Shown: positions 14,680-19,407 of the stretch, one piece after another
Position numbering within the stretch: position 1 is the stretch's first letter
Layout: each line of letters opens with the position of its first letter
Origin: Eubacteriaceae bacterium
Lineage (GTDB): Bacteria; Bacillota; Clostridia; Eubacteriales; UBA1433
Length of the DNA stretch: 19,407 bases
Assembly (NCBI GenBank): GCA_012797825.1
Contig: JAAZOI010000191.1
Location: 1-19,407, forward strand
Direction: 5' to 3'
Made by a program: the position numbers and the translations under genes
Notes under the pieces: model-generated
The model's database searches: none
The model's input: only the letters and a program-made list of their open reading frames with translations
Told to the model about the DNA's origin: nothing

Positions 14680-16371
14680 ATGAGTAAAATTAATAATGAC
14701 AGCGCTATTGATAAAATGTTTCATAAAACGCTTTGGTCCGGAATGGGAATGAGCGATGATGACATAAAAAGACCGATAATAGGTATAGCGAACTCTTTTA
14801 ATGAGATTGTACCGGGGCATTATAACTTAAGACAAGTTGCGGATTTTGTTAAAAAGGGTATATACAGAGGCGGTGGAAGCGCGGTTGAATTTGGCACCAT
14901 TGCATGCTGCGACGGCATAGCTCAAGGACATTCGGGAATGTATTATATTCTTCCTTCAAGAGAAATTGTAGCTGATAGTATCGAGGTAATGATAAGAGCG
15001 CATAAACTTGACGGAATAGTTTTACTGGGTTCATGCGATAAAATTGTTCCCGGCATGCTTATGGCGGCTGCCAGAGCAAATATTCCCGCTATTTTTGTTC
15101 CGGGCGGACCGATGCTCGGAGGACCTGCATTCGGCGCGAAAGCAAAAGCTGACGGAACGGCGGTTACTGAAGCTGTAGGAATGATGCAGGCAGGAAAAAT
15201 CACAAAACAAGACGTTGATAATCTTGCGCATGTTGTCAGCCCTACATGCGGTTCGTGCGCTTTTTACGGTACGGCAAACACAATGTGCTGTCTTGCAGAG
15301 GCTTTAGGCATGACTCTTCCGGGATCTGCTCTGATACCTGCCGTATATTCGGAACGTTTCAGAAACGCTCAAGAATCAGGAGAAAGAATTGTTGATCTTG
15401 TGCGCAAAAACATTACCGCAAGAAAAGTAATTACATTTGAGTCAATTCAAAACGCTATAGCTGTATGCATGGCTACGGGAGGAAGCACAAACGCTGTATT
15501 ACATCTTCCGGCACTCGCTTATGAATTGGGAATAGATACTGATAAAATAATGGAAGAATTTGACAGACAAAGCGATTTAGTACCTCTGGTAGCAAGAGTT
15601 AATCCCGCTTCGCTTGAATATGATATGGAAGATTTCTATAAAGCGGGCGGAATACCGAAAGTTATGATTAATATATCAGAAAAACTGAATCTTGATGTAA
15701 TGACCGCAAGCGGAAAAACATTAAAAGAAAATTTGGACACATATACTTTCTGTTATCCCGAAAACAATGACCTTATGAGAACGCTTGATAATCCGCACAG
15801 CACTCTTGGGGGAGTAGCTATTATGCGCGGAAATCTTGCACCGGATACAGCCGTATCAAAACCGGCTGCCATTGCGGAGGAATTGAGAATATTTACAGGC
15901 AAAGCAATTTGTTTTGACAGTGAAGAAGAATGCACAAAAGCGTTAGAAGAACTCAGAATAAAACCGGGTCATGTTGTAGTTATCCGATATGAAGGACCTA
16001 AAGGCGGACCGGGCATGCGAGAGATGTATTCTCCTATGAAGATGTTGTACGGACAAGGGCTAGCGAAATCAACAGCGCTTGTAACTGACGGAAGATTTTC
16101 AGGGACGAACAACGGCTGCTTTGTTGGTCATGTATCTCCTGAAGCGGCAATGGGCGGACCTATCGCGCTTGTTAAAGACGGTGATGAAATAACAATCGAT
16201 GTAATTAATAAAAAACTGACGCTTCATGTAAGCGATGAAGAGCTTGCTAAACGAAAAGCGGAATGGAAATATACGCCGAAAGAACTTGAAGGGTATCTTG
16301 CACGTTACGCAGCTTTGGCGCGTTCGGCGGATAAAGGCGGAGTGCTTGACTTTAAACAGCTTCTGAAATAA
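14680..16371 (+). CDS. IlvD/Edd-family dehydratase, copy 2
   Basis: A 563-residue close paralogue of copies 1 and 3, with long shared blocks and the same domain order. IACCDG (C76, C77), SCDKIVPGM (C119, K121), PTCGSC (C190, C193) and the base Ser S474 in TDGRFSG are all kept, so it should hold the cluster and be active. It begins MSKINNDSAIDKMFHKTLW, where copies 1 and 3 start with an EYKPNF motif, and has a longer C-terminal tail (DFKQLLK), so its ends diverge most. AAGGAG precedes the ATG, and the 32-base gap suggests co-transcription with copy 1. A 202-base gap with a hairpin follows. Substrate unknown; the catalytic chemistry expected is dehydration of a dihydroxy acid. Confidence 0.88.
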   Translation: MSKINNDSAIDKMFHKTLWSGMGMSDDDIKRPIIGIANSFNEIVPGHYNLRQVADFVKKGIYRGGGSAVEFGTIACCDGIAQGHSGMYYILPSREIVADSIEVMIRAHKLDGIVLLGSCDKIVPGMLMAAARANIPAIFVPGGPMLGGPAFGAKAKADGTAVTEAVGMMQAGKITKQDVDNLAHVVSPTCGSCAFYGTANTMCCLAEALGMTLPGSALIPAVYSERFRNAQESGERIVDLVRKNITARKVITFESIQNAIAVCMATGGSTNAVLHLPALAYELGIDTDKIMEEFDRQSDLVPLVARVNPASLEYDMEDFYKAGGIPKVMINISEKLNLDVMTASGKTLKENLDTYTFCYPENNDLMRTLDNPHSTLGGVAIMRGNLAPDTAVSKPAAIAEELRIFTGKAICFDSEEECTKALEELRIKPGHVVVIRYEGPKGGPGMREMYSPMKMLYGQGLAKSTALVTDGRFSGTNNGCFVGHVSPEAAMGGPIALVKDGDEITIDVINKKLTLHVSDEELAKRKAEWKYTPKELEGYLARYAALARSADKGGVLDFKQLLK

Positions 16372-16403
16372 ATTTGAAACATATTTAAAATAAACAAATA
16401 AAC

Positions 16404-16442
16404 TTTAACGTCAGCTCGCCTAATAGGTTCGCTGGCGTTAAA
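16404..16442. repeat. hairpin in the gap between ilvD copies 2 and 3
   Basis: TTTAACGTCAGC (16404-16415) pairs with GCTGGCGTTAAA (16431-16442) with one G-T wobble, and the loop can form an inner GCC-TAATA-GGT stem. It has more GC than its surroundings. No T run follows on either strand of standard length, so it is an imperfect terminator at best. It may be the 3' end of the copy 1-2 message or a control element for copy 3. The rest of the 202-base gap holds AT-rich sequence with a GCATT...AATGC repeat. Confidence 0.5.
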
Positions 16443-16573
16443 AATTAGCATTAGTTAAATGCAGTGAATTTAAGCATTAATCCGCTGACAAGCCTTAAAT
16501 ATCAAAAGCATATTAAATTATTAGAATTATATATAAGCATGAATTTCATATAAGATGAAAAGGAAGTGATTAA

Positions 16574-18250
16574 ATGTCGAAAGAATATAAACCTAACTTT
16601 ACTTCAGAGGATATTTTAAATACTGTTTTATATAAAGCGAACGGGTATTCTGATGATGATCTGAACAGACCGATGATTGGGATTGCAAATTCATTCAACG
16701 AAATAGTACCCGGACATTCCAATTTAAGACAAGTAGCCGAATTTGTAAAAAAAGGCATATACAGAGCAGGCGGAACGGCTGTTGAGTTCGGAACGATTGC
16801 CATATGCGACGGCGTGGCAACTGGTCACATCTGCAATAATTTTACATTGCCGTCAAGAGACTTGATAGCTTTCAATGTTGAGACTATGGCAAAAGCTCAT
16901 AAACTTGACGGGATTGTACTTTTAGCCTCCTGCGATAAAATAGTTCCCGGAATGATAATGGGCGCTATAAGGGCAGGTATTCCCGCTATATTTTTAGCCG
17001 GCGGACCGATGCTTTCGGGCGCTGCGTTTGGAGAAAAGTCCAAGGCGGATTTGTCCACAGTCGCGGAAGCTTACGGCATGTACCAAATAGGTAAAATTAC
17101 AAAAGATGAGTTATTTAAACTTGGCACAACCTGTACGCCTACCTGCGGTTCATGTCAGTTTTACGGAACAGCGAATACTATGTGCTGTACAACGGAAGCG
17201 CTTGGCATGTCACTGCCCGGTTCTGCCGCTATACCAGCCGTTTATTCCGAACGTTTCAGAGCGGCGCAAAGCACAGGAGAAAAAATAGTGGAGCTTGTAA
17301 AAAAAGGCATTAAACCTGCTGATATAATAACATTCAAAGCTATAAGAAACGCTATAAGATACCTTATGGCGTCAGGCGGAAGCACAAATGCTGTAATTCA
17401 TCTTTGCGCTATTGGTCATCTTGTAGGAATTAATACGGACGATATAATGAAAGAATTTGACAAGCAAAGCAATATTGTACCGCATATTGCAAGAATAAAT
17501 CCTGCAAGCAACGACTGGGATATGGAAGACTATTATAAAGCGGGCGGCGTACCGAGGGTAATGGAACATTTGAAATCGTTGATTGAACTTGACGGTATGA
17601 CTGTCAGCGGCAAAACATACGGTCAAAACATAGAAGAATATGTTTATATGTATCCTGCAAACGATGATATGGTAAGGACGCTTGAAAATCCTCACAGCAA
17701 ACTTGGCGGGCTTGCAATTATGAGGGGCAATCTCGCTCCTGACACGGGGGTTGCGAAACCCGCTGCGATTGCAAAAGAAGTTTGGCAGTTCACGGGTGAA
17801 GCTATATGCTTTGACAGCGAAGAAGAAAGCCTTCAGGCTCTCGAAGATAAAAAAGTAAAGCCCGGCCACGTTGTTGTTATCAGATATGAAGGTCCCAAAG
17901 GCGGCCCGGGAATGAGAGAAATGGTCGCTACGTTGAAAATCATGCATGGTCAGGGGCTCGCAAAAAGCGCGGCTTTGATTACAGACGGAAGGTTCTCCGG
18001 AACAAATAACGGCTGCTTTGTAGTGCATATTTCTCCCGAAGCGGCTGCGTGCGGACCTATCGCGCTTGTAAAAGACGGAGATAAAATTACAATAGATGTA
18101 ATAAACAAAGAACTAACACTACATATCAGTGATGAAGAAATGGCAAAGAGAAAAGCTGAATGGAAATATGAGCCTAAAAAGCTTGACGGATATTTAGGCA
18201 TTTATGCTAAGCTTGCCAAATCAGCCGATAAAGGCGGAGTCATTGAATAA
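16574..18250 (+). CDS. IlvD/Edd-family dehydratase, copy 3 (diverged)
   Basis: A 558-residue third paralogue, keeping IAICDG (C79, D80), SCDKIVPGM (C120, K122), PTCGSC (C191, C194) and S475 in TDGRFSG. It begins with EYKPNFTSED like copy 1. It differs at places the other two share: GHICNNFTLPSRDLIAFN (86-101) in place of GH(E/S)G...SREIVADS, and V484 and C493 in CFVVHISPEAAACGP where the others have Gly. These lie near the active-site motifs, so substrate preference may differ, or it may be drifting. GGAAGTGA serves as ribosome site. It is separated by 202 bases from copy 2 and followed by its own terminator, so it may be a separate unit. Confidence 0.86.
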   Translation: MSKEYKPNFTSEDILNTVLYKANGYSDDDLNRPMIGIANSFNEIVPGHSNLRQVAEFVKKGIYRAGGTAVEFGTIAICDGVATGHICNNFTLPSRDLIAFNVETMAKAHKLDGIVLLASCDKIVPGMIMGAIRAGIPAIFLAGGPMLSGAAFGEKSKADLSTVAEAYGMYQIGKITKDELFKLGTTCTPTCGSCQFYGTANTMCCTTEALGMSLPGSAAIPAVYSERFRAAQSTGEKIVELVKKGIKPADIITFKAIRNAIRYLMASGGSTNAVIHLCAIGHLVGINTDDIMKEFDKQSNIVPHIARINPASNDWDMEDYYKAGGVPRVMEHLKSLIELDGMTVSGKTYGQNIEEYVYMYPANDDMVRTLENPHSKLGGLAIMRGNLAPDTGVAKPAAIAKEVWQFTGEAICFDSEEESLQALEDKKVKPGHVVVIRYEGPKGGPGMREMVATLKIMHGQGLAKSAALITDGRFSGTNNGCFVVHISPEAAACGPIALVKDGDKITIDVINKELTLHISDEEMAKRKAEWKYEPKKLDGYLGIYAKLAKSADKGGVIE

Positions 18251-18258
18251 TAATAAAT

Positions 18259-18287
18259 AAAAGAGCGATTATATTCGCTCTTTTTTT
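18259..18287 (+). terminator. intrinsic terminator after the ilvD cluster
   Basis: AAAAGAGCGA and TCGCTCTTTT form a 10-bp stem with a TTATAT loop and an adjoining run of T. It begins nine bases after the stop of copy 3 and separates it from iorA. Confidence 0.9.
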
Positions 18288-18296
18288 CTTGTTATA

Positions 18297-18325
18297 TTGA
18301 CAATAGCTAATAATCGTATTAATAT
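18297..18325 (+). promoter_or_regulatory. sigma-A promoter for iorA
   Basis: A consensus TTGACA (18297-18302) and TAATAT (18320-18325) are separated by 17 bases, right after the ilvD terminator and about 50 bases before the iorA ATG. The leader holds a small CTTG-TAATA-CAAG palindrome (18330-18342) that could be an operator. This is the best promoter match in the window. Confidence 0.75.
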
Positions 18326-18376
18326 TTAACTTGTAATACAAGCATACAAGTAATCGTTATATGAAAGGAGAAATTT

Positions 18377-19407
18377 ATGAAAAAATTCTTGACGGGCAAC
18401 GAGGCGGTAGCCCGAGGTATTTATGAGGCAGGAGCGACATTCGCCTCAGCTTATCCGGGTACGCCGAGTTCGGAAATTTTAAAAGAAGTAGGAGAATACA
18501 GTGAAATTTATTCGGAATGGGCGACTAATGAAAAAGTATCATTAGAAGCGGCTATAGGTTCAGCACAGGCAGGAATGCGTTCGATGGCTGCGATGAAAGT
18601 TGTCGGGCTTAATGTGGCGGCCGATCCGTTTATGTCTATTTCGCTTCCCGGTATTGACGGAGGGCTTATTTTGGTTGTGTGCGATGAGCCGGGATATTAT
18701 TCATCGCAGGATGAACAGGATAACAGAATATTTGCAGAATTTTCTAATATGCCGATGTTCGAGCCTTCAGACAGCCAGGAAGTTATAGATATGATAAAAG
18801 ACGCCTATGAAATAAGCGAAAAGCAAAAGACGCTTGTAACTATCAGAATGACGGGAAGAATATGCCACAGTAAGTCACCTGTTACATTTAAAGAAAGAAT
18901 TGAAAAAGAGCCGGAAAACATAAGCAAGGAGCCTAAAGTTCCGCTGCCTGCCGCGATGGTGGGAATGTTTGCAAGAGTGAATAAGCGCACAAAAGAGCTT
19001 ACCGAACTGTCAAATACAAGCAAATACAATTACATAGAATACAACAGCAAAGATATCGGCATTATTTCATAGGGAGTGCCGTATTACTATGCCAAAGAAG
19101 TATTCGGAGATAAAGCGGCGTACTTAAAAATCGGATTTTCATACCCCATGCCGATGGAGATGATAAAAGAATTTGCCGGTAACGTAAAAAAATTAATAGT
19201 AATTGAAGAGCTTGCTCCGTTTATAGAAAACCACCTTAAGAATGCAGGGATAGAATGCACAGGCAAAGACGCGTTTGTAAAAGCGGGGTTTAACCCGTAT
19301 AGCGGAGAATACAGCGTGCCTATGCTTAAGAAGACATTTTTTAATGAGGACGCAAAATTTATCCAGGCAAAACGCGAATTTATGGTGCCGCGTCCGCCGG
19401 CGCTTTG
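18377..19407 (+). CDS. iorA: indolepyruvate:ferredoxin oxidoreductase alpha subunit, interrupted by an in-frame TAG, 3' end outside window
   Basis: The N-terminal part of IorA: GNEAVARGIYEAG (7-19), AYPGTPSSEI (25-34), EWATNEKVSLEAAIG with the thiamine-linked Glu (E52 region), and VVGLNVAADPFM (74-85). In the family IorAB oxidatively decarboxylates aryl-pyruvates to acyl-CoA, reducing ferredoxin, with thiamine diphosphate and [4Fe-4S] clusters. A TAG occurs at 19070-19072 (codon 232), after DIGIIS. The same frame then stays open for 111 codons to the window edge, with typical content (GVPYYYAKEVFG, LKIGFSYPMP, IVIEELAPFIE, and VPRPPAL just before the expected CPGCPHR). There is no frameshift or loss, only the stop. 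AAGGAG precedes the ATG. iorB is not in the window. Confidence 0.87.
19070..19072 (+). other. in-frame TAG within iorA (codon 232)
   Basis: The codons run ATT ATT TCA TAG GGA GTG CCG. Relatives have I-I-(T/A)-S-G-V here, so TAG stands where Ser is usual; TCG to TAG is one change, and CAG, AAG, GAG, TTG, TGG and TAC/TAT are also one change away. No restart codon with a good ribosome site is seen just downstream. Confidence 0.9.

Noticed and set aside
16404..16442. Possible tRNA or T-box, because of TAGGTTCGC and a GC-rich stem between dehydratase copies 2 and 3
   Set aside because: There is no acceptor or anticodon arm arrangement, no GGTTCRA T-loop, and no T-box AGGGTGG element; it is only a hairpin.
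17372..18028. A 218-codon minus-strand reading frame inside the third dehydratase
   Set aside because: It is a shadow of a strongly conserved coding sequence on the other strand; no ribosome site or recognisable domain was seen.
1..19407. Complete reassignment of TAG to a sense codon
   Set aside because: rpmG and the response regulator end at TAG exactly where their families end, and reading through would give the regulator a long non-family tail.
1..19407. CRISPR array, insertion sequence, prophage or integrase
   Set aside because: No repeat-spacer pattern, transposase, terminal inverted repeats with target duplication, or phage gene was found; the three dehydratases are gene paralogues, not mobile repeats.

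Overview
The window reads as a low-GC, Bacillota (Clostridia-like) chromosome segment. The intergenic DNA is very AT-rich, Shine-Dalgarno sites are strong, most genes end in TAA, the L10 leader carries a Gram-positive-style attenuator, and the metabolism is anaerobic and ferredoxin-linked (NfnAB, indolepyruvate:ferredoxin oxidoreductase). No taxon can be fixed from the sequence alone.

Layout. 1-1605 (minus): nfnA-nfnB, the two subunits of the NADH-dependent reduced ferredoxin:NADP+ oxidoreductase; nfnB runs off the left edge. 1606-1982: an AT-rich divergent control region with a palindrome lying on a plausible nfn promoter. 1983-3143 (plus): an imidazolonepropionase-like amidohydrolase. 3181-6631: the ribosomal/transcription cluster rpmG-secE-nusG-rplK-rplA-rplJ-rplL with its promoter, an L1-type RNA site before rplA, an L10 leader with a terminator before rplJ, and a strong terminator after rplL; rpoB does not follow. 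6680-8092: a COG2509-like FAD-dependent dehydrogenase. 8179-11820: an OmpR-type response regulator, a PAS/HAMP histidine kinase and an unrecognised membrane-anchored protein in one tightly coupled operon. 11853-12752 (minus): three small genes (two-TM protein, 59-residue four-cysteine protein, PspC). 12965-18250: three tandem full-length IlvD/Edd-family dehydratases. 18377-19407: iorA, running off the right edge.

Main observation. Two metabolic genes, nfnA and iorA, are each cut by one in-frame TAG (1090-1092 minus; 19070-19072 plus), yet both are open in the same frame on both sides, with family-typical protein continuing after the TAG. TAG also ends two genes where it looks like a true stop (rpmG and the response regulator), so total reassignment is unlikely. 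The alternatives are amber suppression or ambiguous decoding, two independent nonsense mutations, or sequence errors. This window shows no suppressor tRNA or pyrrolysine genes, so it cannot decide.

How the genes fit together. NfnAB (NADPH/NADH/ferredoxin balancing) and IorA (2-oxoacid oxidation that reduces ferredoxin) share the ferredoxin pool. The IlvD-family enzymes make 2-oxo acids by dehydration, so the ilvD x3 - iorA neighbourhood could supply 2-oxo acids to ferredoxin-linked oxidation; this link is inference from gene position only.
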